Assembly (NCBI GenBank): GCA_949775045.1
Contig: OX459104.1
Coordinates: forward strand, 17,924,431-17,988,430
Origin: Metridium senile
Taxonomy: Eukaryota > Cnidaria > Anthozoa > Actiniaria > Metridiidae
Length of the DNA stretch: 64,000 nucleotides
Direction of reading: 5' to 3'
The notes beneath the pieces are model-generated. The model saw only the letters and a list, made by a program, of their open reading frames with translations. It was not told where the DNA came from and searched no databases. The position numbers and the translations under genes were made by a program. Below, piece by piece: positions 34,463 through 46,369 of this stretch (the stretch's first letter is position 1; each line of letters opens with the position of its first letter).

Positions 34463-37400
34463 ATTATTCAGTGTCTGCAATCAGTGATGACAAAAACAAA
34501 CCAAGGTCAAGAGAATCATCACGACAAACAGTCCAACGGCCACGGTCATCCAGCAGAAGAGAGGTACGACAAAGGAGTGATAGAGACAAGAAGACAGACT
34601 CAAGATCTTCAAGAGAAAGTAAGTACATTTTATTTTGTAAAAAAAACAAAACTATTTGACAGAAACACTTTCTCTACCCATCTCTACTCACATACAGTAA
34701 AACCCAGTCACAGCTCAACATGTCTTCATTACTCTCACTTTTATCAAAAGTCTTGCACAACAAAGATCAAATGATTTTTGCACTCAGCTGACTCTCACCA
34801 TCACCCCCTTTCTAAATGTTGAAGGGAGTCATTGCCTGGTGCTTATTTGCTTGACCTACACCTATACACCCTTCCCATAATGCGGGACGCCATTTTGAAT
34901 TAATTACTTGTGACGTCAATTGCGGGTAGGTTTCCCAAGGCATGTATATTTCACTGTATGTTTCACTCAGCGCTTCAGGTCCTACAGGTGTATATATACA
35001 ATATTTAAAGAAGATTTTGAAAACATTCTTTAGATTTGTCCTTTTACTTTAAATTGTTTGAGTTCTAAAATCTAATGCGTATTTTTATAACGCCTCGAAT
35101 CGGCCGCAAAAAAGAAGAATTGTAGCGGGGAGCTGTGAAGGTAATTTGAAAGCTGACAGTCTCTAAATATCATTTTTTTTTTCGTTTTCTTGAGCTAACA
35201 AGCGATGATAATCCTGACTCAATGCATATTATAGCAAAGTCAGAAAAGTACAAACCGATCGAGCTATCTTTTTATCACTAGTTTATCAGTATTATTAGTC
35301 AATATATTTACATTGTAATAGATGTTTTAGTGTAAACTATCCTATTGATGACATCCGAATCACGGATTTTTCGAGTATTCATCACCCGAGACGCACATTT
35401 TATAATATTTCGCCACTCTTTCGAAGTGTAATTCTTTATCTTTATTTAGTATGATGTCAAGCGACTCTAAAATCTGGTTTTGCATTGATATCAAGTATCA
35501 GTTTTATTCAACCTGCACACATTGATTAATTCATTGAATAAATAAATAAGCTTAGTATTAAGTTCACGGGCACTGAAATATCTGTCTACATTTTTCTTTT
35601 AAATGTATACTTCGAAAGAATAGCGTTGGAATTTAATATGTCGAGATTTAGTCGTTATGATTTCTTCAAAAGTTATTGCATTTATATCGATAGCACTGTG
35701 CATTGCCTCAATTGTTTACACTACGTATCTTTAGTATGAAACTCGATTTTTTAGAGAAAGCATAGCTCAATTGTCTTGTAATTTCCAACTTTGCTACGGT
35801 GAGCACTGAGCTCAGGATATCTTTGCATATTAGCTCAAGAAAACAAAAGAAAAAAGGCATTATATTGAGAGTTTGAAAGTAGTAAATTACCTTCACGTCA
35901 TGTACAGCTCGGATCGACGGGAGCCGTTAAGAATCTTCTTTTTTGTGGCCGATTTATAATGTTTTAAAAATACGTGTTAAAATTTGGAACAAAAACAAAT
36001 AAAAGTTAAAGGTCTAATCTAAAGAATGTCTTCAAAATCTTCTTTAAATATTGTATATATACACCTGTAGGACCTGAAGCGCTGAGTGAAAAGTACAGTG
36101 AAATATACATGCCTTGGGAAACCTACCCGCAATTGACGTCACAAGTAATTAATTCAAAATGGCGTCCCGCATTATGGGAAGGGTGTATAGGCATTAATTA
36201 ATTAATTAAAAGACAAAAGAAGATCACTCAAGCTGAACTATTTCTTGTTTCATTTCTAGGTTCCCTTGTTATCACTATTACTGTATCACCTGCTGCCCCA
36301 TTATCACCTGCATCAATAGATGATGATGATGATGATGATCACAATGATGATGATGAGGATGAGGATGCTGCTGCTGAAGGTGATCATAATGATGGTGATG
36401 ATAATGACAACAGCGATAATGACAGTTCACCAACTCTAGAAGGTCCTGCACAGTTTCCAGATTTACCTCAAGACACCACAGTGCTCCATATACCAGGAAA
36501 AAAAGCTAAAAGACCAGGGTCTAGTCTAGAAGAGGTATGTGTAGTGATTGATGCCATTAGTAAAATTGATGCTATTACATGCTATGAATGAATAAATGAA
36601 AAGATTTGAATAGGTATGTGTAGTGAAATTAAAACATATGGTTATCATTGACTGCTGACACTTGCTCACTTACTTATATTACTCACTAGCTCTCTTAATT
36701 ACTTACTTATACTGACTTACTTTTTTACTTACAACAGGTTCCCATTTAAATCTGTACTTTCCCATTTAAATCTGTACTTATGCAAATTGTGTTGATGTGT
36801 GCTAAACACACACAAACCTTCTGAAGTGAACTTCTCTGATTGGTTGATCTGTGTGTTTAGCACACATCAACAAAATTTGCATAAGTACAGATTTAAATGG
36901 GAAAGTACAGATTTGATGGGAACCTGTTTTCCCTACATTTTTACTTACCTACTTATAAAGAATAAGAAAAGCATATCCCATACTAACTAATTATCAATGA
37001 GGTTATTTAGCCAACCTGATGGCATGATTTTGGTCACATCGCAGAAACTTGAAACCAAGGAAAGTAGTCCCAAAGCAACTGGAAATAGTCCCAAAGTTCC
37101 CCAAAGCAAGAAAGTCAAGTATGATATCGTACCAGAAATGTAAGTAGACAATACTGATGAAGATGATGATATGATGATGATGATTATGATAATTATGATG
37201 ATGATGATGATGGTAGTGATGTTGTTGTTGTTGATTATGATATGATTATATGATTCAAAAAAATTCAAGTTAAAACTTGTGCAAATCAGGACGATTTTGT
37301 ATCCAAAATACAGAATTTACCTTCATCATGGACGTGATTTCTTTTGTCGAATTCTCATTAATTATTCATGAATTTTATAAGTGCATGATGATAGCAACAT

Positions 37401-37671
37401 TTATATTGACGACGGTGGTAGTGATGATGATGATGATGATGATAGTAACTTTATTCACATCTAATATTTGTGTTTCTTTCATTATAGTAACAAGATGTCA
37501 AAAGAGGATCAAATTGATCTTGATCTGGAGGATAGTTTGTATCTTGATCTGGAGGATAATGTTGTTCTTGATTCGGAGGATGAAATTGCCATTGATAATA
37601 GCTTTGATGCTCATGAATCACTCAATGGCGATGACTTGCTACTGACACTAGAAAAAATGATCAACAATTAG
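34463..37671 (+). CDS. 3' part of an Asp/Ser-rich gene (copy A), four exons
   Basis: The exons are 34463-34618, 36260-36534, 37045-37139 and 37488-37671. The splice sites are GT...AG and the phases agree at each junction (1, 0, 2), ending in TAG. The first exon is Arg/Ser-rich (SRESSRQTVQRPRSSSRR). The second is Pro/Ser then very Asp-rich (SIDDDDDDDHNDDDEDED) and ends VLHIPGKKAKRPGSSLEE. The third is KLETKESSPKATGNSPK... The last is acidic (EDQIDLDLEDS) with a conserved tail, SFDAHESL...LLLTLEKMINN. The protein looks disordered and highly charged; no known domain was seen. The first exon starts in mid-codon, so upstream exons are missing or unrecognised. A diverged copy lies at 49.45-50.90 kb. 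Function unknown. Confidence 0.65.
34862..36190. mobile_element. 1.33-kb inverted-repeat element in an intron of copy A
   Basis: CTATACACCCTTCCCATAAT (34862) and ATTATGGGAAGGGTGTATAG (ending 36190) are the ends. The arms extend ~290 bp, the first 120 bp nearly identical ('gggacgccattttgaattaa', 'tttcccaaggcatgtatatt'). The core is noncoding. The paralogous intron is unalignable here, so the empty site cannot be read. Confidence 0.85.
36734..36928. mobile_element. MITE family B, copy 3
   Basis: The ends are ACAGGTTCCCATTTAAATC and GGGAACCTGT, with duplicated 'cccatttaaatctgtactt'. It sits in the intron between the second and third exons of copy A and is absent from copy B at the matching place, so it arrived after the duplication or was lost from B. 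Confidence 0.9.
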
Positions 37672-37789
37672 AAGATTTGATCAACAACAAAAAGAAAATC
37701 GAAGTTATGCACATTTGAAGGAGCTAAATATATCTGTAGCCATATAGGCAGACACTCAGAAGAACCACTACAAAGAAAGCACATATATT

Positions 37790-38234
37790 ATATATATTAT
37801 ATACAAAACGAATGACACTTAAGACACAATTTTGTATCAAAAAAGCTAGATTTAAAAAAAACACAAGCCAATTTTACATTATTATATAATTTATACAAAA
37901 CGAATGACACTAAAGTCATAAATTTGTATCAAAAAAGCTAGATTTAAAAAAAACACAAGCCAATTTTACATTATTATATAATTTATACAAAACGAATGAC
38001 ACTAAAGTCATAAATTTGTATCAAAAAAGCTAGATTTAAAAAAAACACAAGCCAATTTTACATTATTATATAATTTATACAAAACGAATGACACTAAAGT
38101 CATAAATTTGTATCAAAAAAGCTAGATTTAAAAAAAACACAAGCCAATTTTACATTATTATATATTATACAAAACAAATTACACTTAAGACACAATTTTG
38201 TATTGAAAAAGCTAGATTTAAAAAAGCCAAGCCA
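37790..38234. repeat. ~91-bp satellite, copy A (about 5 units)
   Basis: Units contain 'tatacaaaacgaatgacact', 'aaatttgtatcaaaaaagct' and 'acacaagccaattttacatt' and recur every ~91 bp. They follow the last exon of copy A and may be in its 3' UTR. The same array is at 51.0-51.57 kb. Confidence 0.95.
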
Positions 38235-38460
38235 TTACAGTGGATTTCACAAAACTTTGTACGCTCTGATTCCAAACTTAACTGGGGACTTGGGAACTAG
38301 ATACCAATGTTGACAGTTCCATTGCTAATATGCCAATCATATTGCGAACTTGTGAATCAAATTAGCAAATTTGGTCTGAAATTCTGAATCAACTTGTGAA
38401 AAAAGTTCGAAAACTCCCCAGCAAACTTAACTGTATTTAACTGACATATTTGTTCTAAAA

Positions 38461-38935
38461 TGAATGTTTTTGTAAAGCAAGGCAAATCAATGCCAGAAAA
38501 TGTTCGCCAACATATTGTTGATATGTGGTTGAGCGGTAATAGTCATGGAGAGATTGGAAGAGACTTGAATGTAAGCAAAAGTACAGTAGCCTGCGTGCAG
38601 CCGGTTTAATTACGGGTAATTAAACCGGCTGCACGCAGGCTAAAGTACAGTAGCGAACATATTAAACAAATTTATTGAACGTGGAGACAGTAAGCCTAGA
38701 ACAGGGGGCTGCAAAGTTAGAACGGATGATGTGATCACAAGCATCAATGGGTGAGAACTTCAGAGAAAATTATTGGATAATAACGTGTGCTTGGCGCAAA
38801 ATTTATTGTCATTACAAGAGCGATCCGAGACAACTTAGCTAGGATATTTCTACAAACGACTAAATATTGTTGCTAGAGTCACTCACTGCTTAAACAGACC
38901 AATGTTCAATGGATAACTTAGCAGTTTGTAGTACT
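38461..38935 (+). pseudogene. Tc1/mariner transposase N-terminal remnant
   Basis: ATG at 38461 opens MNVFVKQGKSMPENVRQHIV..., followed by a paired-type helix-turn-helix (MWLSGNSHGEIGRDLNVSKSTV). Coding is interrupted by a 54-bp palindrome, then resumes ANILNKFIERGDSKPRTGG. Further on, fragments in shifting frames (RKLLDNNVCLAQNLLSLQE) resemble the second helix-turn-helix region. No catalytic domain remains. It is non-functional. Confidence 0.75.
38585..38648. mobile_element. 54-bp palindromic MITE with 10-bp target duplication
   Basis: AGCCTGCGTGCAGCCGG...CCGGCTGCACGCAGGCT is an almost perfect palindrome with the centre 'ttaattacgggtaattaa'. It is bordered by AAAGTACAGT on both sides. Removing it and one border restores the reading frame of the transposase (SKSTV|ANIL). 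A 10-bp duplication suggests Mutator-like mobilisation; this is inference. Confidence 0.9.
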
Positions 38936-39199
38936 TTGGATGATTGAAATGCGTGGAAATTTTTGAACTTTGTTCCCAACTTGATTCAGAATTTCAGATT
39001 AATTTGCTAATTTGATTCACATGTTCGCAATATGATTAGCTTATTAACAATGGAACTGTCAACATTGGTATCTAGTTCCCAAGTCCCCAGTTAAGCTTGG
39101 AATCAGAGCGTACAAAGTTTCGTGAAATCCACTGTAACATTTCTTTCATTTCTAAGAGTTAGTGTAATTAGTGTATATACTGCATGTACATATTGTGTA

Positions 39200-39348
39200 A
39201 CACCTTATTGCAAGAACGTTGTCCTGACTTTTGTAATTAATAGTGGAAGAGTTCAGCTTGAGTGATCTTCTTTTGTTTTTTTAATTAATTCCTTACACAT
39301 TTAATTACAAAATTAAGTCAGGACAACGTTCTTGCAATTATATAGGTC
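39200..39348. mobile_element. Hairpin MITE shared by both duplicated copies
   Basis: 'ttgcaagaacgttgtcctga' faces 'tcaggacaacgttcttgcaa' around 'gttcagcttgagtgatcttc'. The same unit is at 51645-51770, so it predates the duplication. A piece of its centre also occurs inverted at 36210-36240. Confidence 0.8.
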
Positions 39349-39349
39349 G

Positions 39350-39919
39350 AACGTATATACTGTTTTATATTTTTATAAATTCTTTCAAAGATTTACAAAA
39401 ATCTAATGTTATGCATACAAGGAGTTGAGATGTCCTTGCCTATATAATATGGCGTATGTGTTGTTTACAATATTTAATAATGAATGCATGTATAATTGTT
39501 GAATTTGCACAATCAGTAAATTGAATAAATTATTATTAATTAATCAAAATTTTGGTTAATTGAAACTAGCGAGTAAACTATAGTATATAATAAAATAGTG
39601 TAACATTATTAAGCTAGCATAAAAGTTGCTATTGATAATATGTAAATTGATGATTTTCCTTTCAATTCTTCTCTTTGCACTTCTCTTCACTTTCATTTCT
39701 TCTTTTCTCTGCTTGTCTCTTAATTTATATTCTCTTCTTTTTCCCTCCCTTCCCCTCCCCCTCTCTCCCCAATCCCCAAGAGGCGCCACGCAGGCTACTT
39801 TTCTCTTCACTTCTCTAATTCAGCCCTTCAAATAAGTTTTTCTTGTGTTATTGTTTTGCGGGTTTCCTGTGGCAGCCCAGCATCCCATTCGCGCCTGTTC
39901 ATTCTTTGGAGCAAGAAAG
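39350..39919 (+). promoter_or_regulatory. Region upstream of the cytochrome b5 reductase-like first exon
   Basis: A pyrimidine-rich tract (39656-39780) and then 'tgttttgcgggtttcctgtggcagcccagc' lead to 'ggagcaagaaagTTA', which joins in register to TTATGGAGATG at 46368 once the transposon is removed. It is therefore the likely original 5' UTR/promoter of that gene. Partial 'gaaactagcgagtaaacta' at 39565 matches the repeat at 46.95 kb. Confidence 0.45.
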
Positions 39920-40311
39920 TTATAGTCTAGCTGTTAAGGTGAAAAATTGTTCACTTTGTGATAAAAGCATGAAACTTGGCACAATTATACATCTTCATAT
40001 GCTTGTTAATTTCTGATATGGAGGCATCTGAGATAAGGCCTGCGTATCCCACAATGCGCATGTCAAAAAACCGCTGAGATTATCTTAGCATGGAAACGAG
40101 GCTAATCTAAATCTTGCGATTTAAGAGGGTTTTGAGGCTGATAAAATCTTAAAACAGTTGAAAATGGTTGTGTAGAGATGCCAATTAGCTAAGAGAGGTT
40201 TTTAATGTTTATCACGTGATCAATCACGTGACTTTATTGCGCAATAATGTAAATCGATATGGTTGATCTATAAATATCGATTTTTTTTGAACCGAAATAT
40301 AACTACTTACT

Positions 40312-43300
40312 TTAGGAATCTTGAAAAAAGTGTCCGCCGCATAAACACAAGGCTGTGCAGTCTAGGTTGGCTTTGAAGCATTTGCAATTGCCCGTGCATC
40401 TCTTTTTACATCTGCAATGGATTAGCTCATAGCATGTATCTTTAGCCTGGGGAAGCGTCGTCCAATTTGGCCTCCAGCGATGTTCTGTCATATTCCATCC
40501 CCATTGCTCTGGAGAAGGTATATATGGTTTAGGTATTAGCGCCTGCCCCCACACTATTGCACCTTGGAACAGTGCCCTTAGGAGATGTTGGTGAAGTGCA
40601 GCTTGGCTTGGTGGTATTGACTCGATGTTTTGTGTTTTCGTGGCGAAGAGATGCTGTCTTGATATGTTTACCAGTGAGTGCACGCTTGTCTTATCATAGA
40701 GCAATATGACAAAGCGCTCAATGATAGCCATGGATGCGTCATCCAACATTGGTAGTGGTACTGATAAACGAGCCAATACTGGTGTTAATTCTTGATAGAT
40801 GTGCCATATTCCCCATGCAGTTTTTTTACCTCTTCCTGCTATGAACGACACTGCAAACAAGTTTAAAAGAAAACTGGTAAAACACTGTTTTCAATGTAGC
40901 TAGTAAATAAACCATAGAAGTTTTAATTACCTGTGTCACAGCCTGTCATGGCGTGGAATAAAGGCAATGCGATGCACCTTTCTTTACCCAACTTGGAAGC
41001 AATTTCGTGTATTGCAAGGTATCTAAAGTGCTTCCCTGTTCCGAACGACAGCCACAATTCGTCTACGTCAACAATGTGAAATATTGATATCGCTAATACG
41101 ACAACGTCAGTGTCAATGGTTCTTATCATTATTTTTCGGTAACCACAGACAGACGCATCTTTAACATGAAGCATTATTCGAGTGTCGGCCTCCTCATGTG
41201 TGCATGGCTCCAGATTGGAAAGGTCATCACGTTGTGATCCATAGTGTAGGGCTTTCTCCTCTAAAGTTGTGTAGATCTCTTTACCTTCGACTTGAAGGGA
41301 AGTAAGCTGTCCAGCCAACATGTGAAAGAGTTCAACTTTATTTTGATCTACCCGTAGAAATGATTGCCAGTTGCTGGGAATGACAGTTGATGGCAACACT
41401 TTTCGACGTGTCCCTTTCCCTCGTTTCTCTCTTGTGCCTGCCTTAAGTGAATCGTCTTTATACACATCCCATATGATATCTACTCTTTTGGCACGTTCCA
41501 GTTTCTTAATGATGAAGGGATTGAAAATTGTTACAGCATAGTCTTGAAAGGTACGCGCTGTTCCTGGATTCAACATTTGGGTGATAACTGCGCCATCAAG
41601 GACTATAGCGTCAACTGTGGGAGTTTCACTGGTTTTGTTGCACTGAAGAGCTTCAAGACATTTTACTAGATCGGCCTTCTGACCTCTCCTCATTTCTCCA
41701 ACGTCAGCAAGAGACGGCGGCCAAGGTTGGTTCTCATGACTAAAAAATTCAGCCATGTTTCCGTCCCGATTTTGACACGCAATGTATAGTCTCGAAAACA
41801 ACGAGCAGTCGTTTTTTAACACGGCAATCTTTCCTTTTCCCTTTGATTGATCTTTTTCACCTGTGTTGCTGAACAAGCTCAACTTGTTCTTCTTGATTAC
41901 CTCTGAGATGGCGGTTTTTCTTTGATTCAGTCTAGATTCTACAAATGATGCATACTGTTCCTGGCCTATTTTGACAACATTCTTTACTGCTTCAACAACA
42001 TCATTGTTCATTATAACCTTAGTATCAACTGCCAAAAGATCTTCACCTTCTTCCATATAGGGATTTCCTAACTCTTCAAAGCTTTCAATAACTGACTGCA
42101 CATCCTTTTTAAATGCTACTTGGTGGCCATACGACTGCTCGTGGTGCTTTTCGTTATCATCGGAGGACGTTTCTGTTGTCTTTTCAAATTCTTGTACTAT
42201 TCGGGCTATCTCAGGTCCGCCAATCATCCAGCGTTTCAAAGCACTCGGGTTCTCTGTTAGCCCCACAGCCCCACCTTCACCTTTCACCACAGCGTTTTCC
42301 TGTTCATGACCCTGATCTAGTGCAATTGCAGAGAACTTTTTCTTCGTTTTGTGGACAACAAAAAAACCATTGGTAAATTTCTCGTAGACGTCAGGGTGTT
42401 TGACGCGCAGTTCTTGCATATCTCGAATATGAACCGGCAACCACCTGGAATAATGTGTTTGATCGAGGGCATACATCCAGGGCATCAGCTTTGTCAGAGA
42501 TTCCACATACAATTTGAAATCACTGGTTCGGAATGCTTTAACTAACTGCAAGCAGAGTAGTTGTAGTTCCATGACTCTGGACCAAAAGAGGAAGTGGGGA
42601 CACTTTTCTGACATCTGATCTTTCCAAAGTGTAAATGATAGGATGGGTCTCTCCTCTGCTGTTGCAATGTATTTCTCGTATGCACTCTGCTGAAGGATGT
42701 ACAGTGACGCTGAAGTCACTTGATGAGCTCTTCGCGTTCTTGTTATGTGATTCACAGAGGTAAAAGAGTCAACAACACCAGGGGTTGCAACACCAGCATT
42801 TATCATGACAGTTGTCCAGCCGCTTTTATCCAACCATTTACCCAGTGTTCTTAATACTGCTAATTCAATGTGCAAGCCCCCAAACATCACTACGAACTTG
42901 TCCTCGCCATGTGTATGTGGCCATCTCCATTGTATCTGTTTTGCTAGAGCAAAAAGTGGCTGGTCCATTGCTATAACTGGAATCTGTCCTGGGTTTACAA
43001 GCTGAACTGCAGAGCGGATGATATTCATACCATGAAAAATCATTGGCGCGGAATGCGCGCTTTCTTGGAAAAGTGGCAACAATGAAGTAACAGCTGGTTC
43101 ATAGCGTATTTGGGATACATTAGATGCATGGTAAGCAGCCCATGAAAGGTTGTCATTTGTTTCCAGTTTCTCTTTTGTTAACAGTGCATGGACATTGTCT
43201 AACCACTGCTTTTCTTTCTTATATCCATAGCTCGAATCATCTAAGCCCTGTGCCGTTTGTAGCTGTCCAACCATAGGAGGAGCGTATAGATCTTCTTCTA

Positions 43301-45834
43301 CCAAAACTAGTGGCTGGACATCAGTAAATTGTGCCGGTAACGATGAAACTTTTCTTGAATTCTGGAAACCTTCATCAATTACGTTGACCTCACGAACAGT
43401 TCCAGGCACTTGCTCTGTTGGGTGCTGAAGGAGAGAAATAGCAGTTCCATGGAATGAATCACGAGCTGTGGTCGAACTCGGATTGTGGTCAATATTATCA
43501 AAGCCAGCTGTAGTAAAAAGCCCACTTCTTAATTTAGGAGGACAAACGACCCCGTCTTTCTCAAATCGTTCACACACAGAGTTGGCAATGTCTGTAGATA
43601 TACTCAGCACTCTATCATATGATATGCTAAGGCCCAAGTTAAAAAGTGTGTCAATTAAACTTCGTCCTCTTATTTGACCATGTATCTTCAGTCCGATATA
43701 TAATGGAAGTGGAGTTTCCCTCTCTCTTGGATGACGCGAAGCAGTTGATTTACTCTGACGTATAGTGGTATTGTATATAATCAGCTGAGAAATGGAACGA
43801 CAGGCTTGCTTTTCATTTATTTCTAATAAGTTGCTAGTTGCTGTTTTAAGGGAACTTGGACCGTTCAAAATCATGTTAACAAAAACCTTCAGAGATTGAG
43901 GGATAGCACCATCTTGACAATCAGGTGCAAATACGCCGTTAAAGGACTGATGTTGTTTCAGTATATCTTTGCGCACTATTTTTGCAGCTCTTGCGAGATG
44001 CATGGCCTCACCATCAGTGTCTCGTTCGTTGGCCAATTTAATTGCTTCTCCAATGTCACGATCCGATATTAGAAGTATGTCTCGACCTTGTGAATGACCA
44101 GAAATATATGGTAATGTTGAAAGTATTCTATCCTTGAGTCTTGTAGCATTAACACCACTTGTACCAACGCCCAGTTCTTCTAGCTTTACCTTGTACATCT
44201 TTACCAAATCCGCTAACCTTAGAGTAGAGACACCATTGTTATTGGAGGCTTCAAACCATTCTTCGATGTACGTGATAATAGCTGCAAATGCAATTCCATG
44301 CAATCGATTTTGTTGTTCTGATTCACTATTGACCTTTGCATTTGCATTTGCATTTTGTCTACATCGATTGTAGAGTGATGCTAGACAGCGGGCATGATAT
44401 TTTGCCTCTATGGCTACCATATCTCCGGCAGCTAGCTTAGTTAGAATATTGCTATCTTCTAATTCAATTGCACATCTTCTTACTTTTGCATCTATTTCAA
44501 AAGTAGATGCACAATGAAGGTTTGATGCATTGTCAGGTTCATCACAAAAAAAACATCTGATCTCACAACACCTCCTGGACAGTTGTGTGGAGCTGGTCTT
44601 TCTTGTTTTACACGGGCTGTATTCTTTTTGTTCTGCCACTTCACATGATTTTCGCTTTTTAGCTCTCTTGAGCTCAGTGATATTAAATTTGTTTTTACAC
44701 GACTTATGCCATGAGGCTTTATTTTTTGAAAATGAATTTTCAAGTCCAGAACCATCATCTACATTTTTGGGATCGAACTTTAAAGGAATTTCGCCAAGAT
44801 CCTGAAATGATTTTATGCTATCAGCTAGAGATTTGTAGCCTGCTCCAAAGTCGCTTCGTTTAGAATTTGCAGGACTTTGCAAAGTCTCACTTGTTTCGAT
44901 TTGACATATTGCACATAGTGCCCAGTTAATAGATGGTATTGACTGATTTGCATCTTTGATATGTAAAAAAAATAAGACAACATTACAGTCTAGTCCTCAA
45001 ACTAACCAAATATATTCAGTAATACAGTAAACCTATCTTTCCTATCGATTTTATAAGATTTGGAAATAGCACTATATAAATAAATAAAGTTGTTATTATT
45101 GTTATCATCCGATCATCATCATTATCATCATCATCATCATCATCATCATCATTATTATTATATATATAATCTTATAGAGCGAAAACACTAAAATTATGAA
45201 ATAATAACAAAATAGTTACTAACTAACTAGTTTCTATTTATAGTGCTTATTTAGACAGTATCACTCAACCAGAAACATCAAATACAAATGTAAACAATAC
45301 ATCATTACAACTTTACTTCTCTTTTATAGTGACTAATAGTCACTAAATAAGAACTATTACACATTAGCAATTTTATTTTATTTCATGGGTATAGTGTTGG
45401 CGTTCTATTTGGGGAAAATTAAATTTACATTAGTTTTGAACTAATTTGCATGTTAATTATAGAGGCCCGAATAACGGTCCCAAAATCACAATGTAAGGAC
45501 AATAACTGCATTTTATTAATGCAAACCTCAACACAAATAAAAGAAATTCAAATGTCACTAAACAAATTGAATAGAAACGCATGATAAAGCTGGTTTGGCT
45601 GTAAAGTTTGCACTTCTTCGAAGAAGAATTCTACATTCGTTTTTTCGATCAAAATGAGCAGTTTTTTGATTGTTTTGCAAAAACAATATACAGAATTTTC
45701 CTTTATACTACCTCTATCAAACAATTCAAACGTTTTATGATATATCAGGGCAATAATTAAGCGTAAAAACACAAATAACTTACAGTAACTGTAGAGAAAT
45801 CGAGACACGTACCTTCAACATTGTCAGTCGCCAT
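40312..45834 (-). CDS. Intact transposon protein with zinc clusters and XPG/FEN-like nuclease, 3 exons, 1527 aa
   Basis: The exons on the minus strand are 45834-45813 (MATDNVE), 44953-40931 and 40850-40312. The donors are GTACGT and GTAATT, the acceptors CAAAG and TTTGCAG, and the phases fit (G|AT; G|TG). Two C2HC-like clusters lie near the N terminus (C21, C24, H90, C93; C141, C144, H194, C197). A central block has FDNIDHNPSSTT (Asp 493/496), MDQPLFA (Asp 671) and GLHIE (Glu 704), possible DDE residues (inference). The C-terminal third has HEEADTR (Glu 1261/1262, Asp 1264), TIDTDVVVLA (Asp 1288/1290) and TGCDTVSFIAGRGKKTAW (Asp 1347), the acidic set and GCD-helix pattern of XPG/FEN-type nucleases. 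A Cys-rich tail (CRCKKRCTGNCKC...CLCGG) follows. It has no stop or frameshift. Very similar proteins are abundant in cnidarians, molluscs and echinoderms. Confidence 0.9.
44954..45812 (-). other. Intron 1 of the 1527-aa gene
   Basis: It is bounded by GTACGT and TTTTTTTTACATATCAAAG. It contains a (ATC)n/(ATT)n microsatellite at 45105-45163 and a weak palindrome, 'tagtgcttatttagacagt' / 'agtgactaatagtcactaaa'. Confidence 0.75.
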
Positions 45835-45890
45835 CTTGAATACCGAGGGTGGACTGGGCACCAAAAAGTGTTAACGCTTTGAGAAAAGCT
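45820..45890 (-). promoter_or_regulatory. Promoter and start context of the transposon gene
   Basis: The start codon sits in CAAGATGGCGAC, a YY1-like initiator that covers the ATG. The upstream 'gcccagtccaccctcggtatt' lies inside the element, between the gene and the right inverted repeat. This ATG gives a 22-nt first exon in phase with exon 2, which is why it was chosen. Confidence 0.5.
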
Positions 45891-46369
45891 TATATAGAAC
45901 TATATTTTTTTATTATTTCATGTGAGATTGATTTTATTTTATGTTAAGTATATTGTATCAGTAATACTATCATTTTAGCTGAAATAAACAAAAAGTATCA
46001 ATATTTAAAGATAAACAATGTATTTCATCACACCTCTTCGCATGCCATCACGTGATAAACCACATGATAATCATTAAAACCATTTTTTTATCTATTTGCT
46101 TTGTCTGCAGGATGTTTTGTAAGTGTTTTGAGATTTTATCAGCCGCGAAACCCTCTTAAATCGCAAGATTTAGATTAGCCTCGTTTCCATGCTAAAATAA
46201 TCTCAGCGGTTTTTTGACATGCGCATTGTGGGATACGCAGGCCTTATCTCAGATGCCTCCATATCAGAAATTAACAAGCATATGAAGATGTATAATTGTG
46301 CCAAGTTTCATGCTTTTATCACAAAGTGAACAATTTTGAGATTTTATGTCACTTAACAGCTAGACTATT

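Larger units (their letters stand above)
38238..39134. mobile_element. Tc1/mariner-like element with TA duplication, truncated transposase
   Basis: The ends CAGTGGATTTCACAAAACTT and GAAATCCACTG lie in ~160-bp inverted arms and are flanked by TA (38236-37; 39135-36). The paralogous locus at 51.58 kb reads 'gccattaacatttc' with one TA and no insert, the empty site. A TA duplication and a paired-like transposase start support Tc1/mariner. At 897 bp it is shorter than an autonomous element and its gene is broken. Confidence 0.93.
39923..46367. mobile_element. 6.45-kb autonomous-looking transposon, TAGTC ends, TTA duplication (Academ-like?)
   Basis: The left end TAGTCTAGCTGTTAAG and right end CTTAACAGCTAGACTA start inverted arms of about 240-310 bp that include 'ggcctgcgtatcccacaatg' and GCATGGAAACGAGGCT. 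TTA flanks both ends (39920-22; 46368-70). One complete three-exon gene fills the minus strand. Its product combines Cys/His clusters with an XPG/FEN-like nuclease. An XPG-type nuclease and a 3-bp duplication are, as I recall, features of the Academ superfamily; that assignment is tentative. The insertion splits a host 5' UTR exactly at an ATG. Confidence 0.93.

Noticed and set aside
36987..37268. Minus-strand ORF with poly-Ile
   Set aside because: It reads the 'gatgatgat' intron repeat backwards.
37790..38234. CRISPR-like array
   Set aside because: The units are contiguous ~91-bp satellite repeats without distinct spacers, in an animal-type genome.
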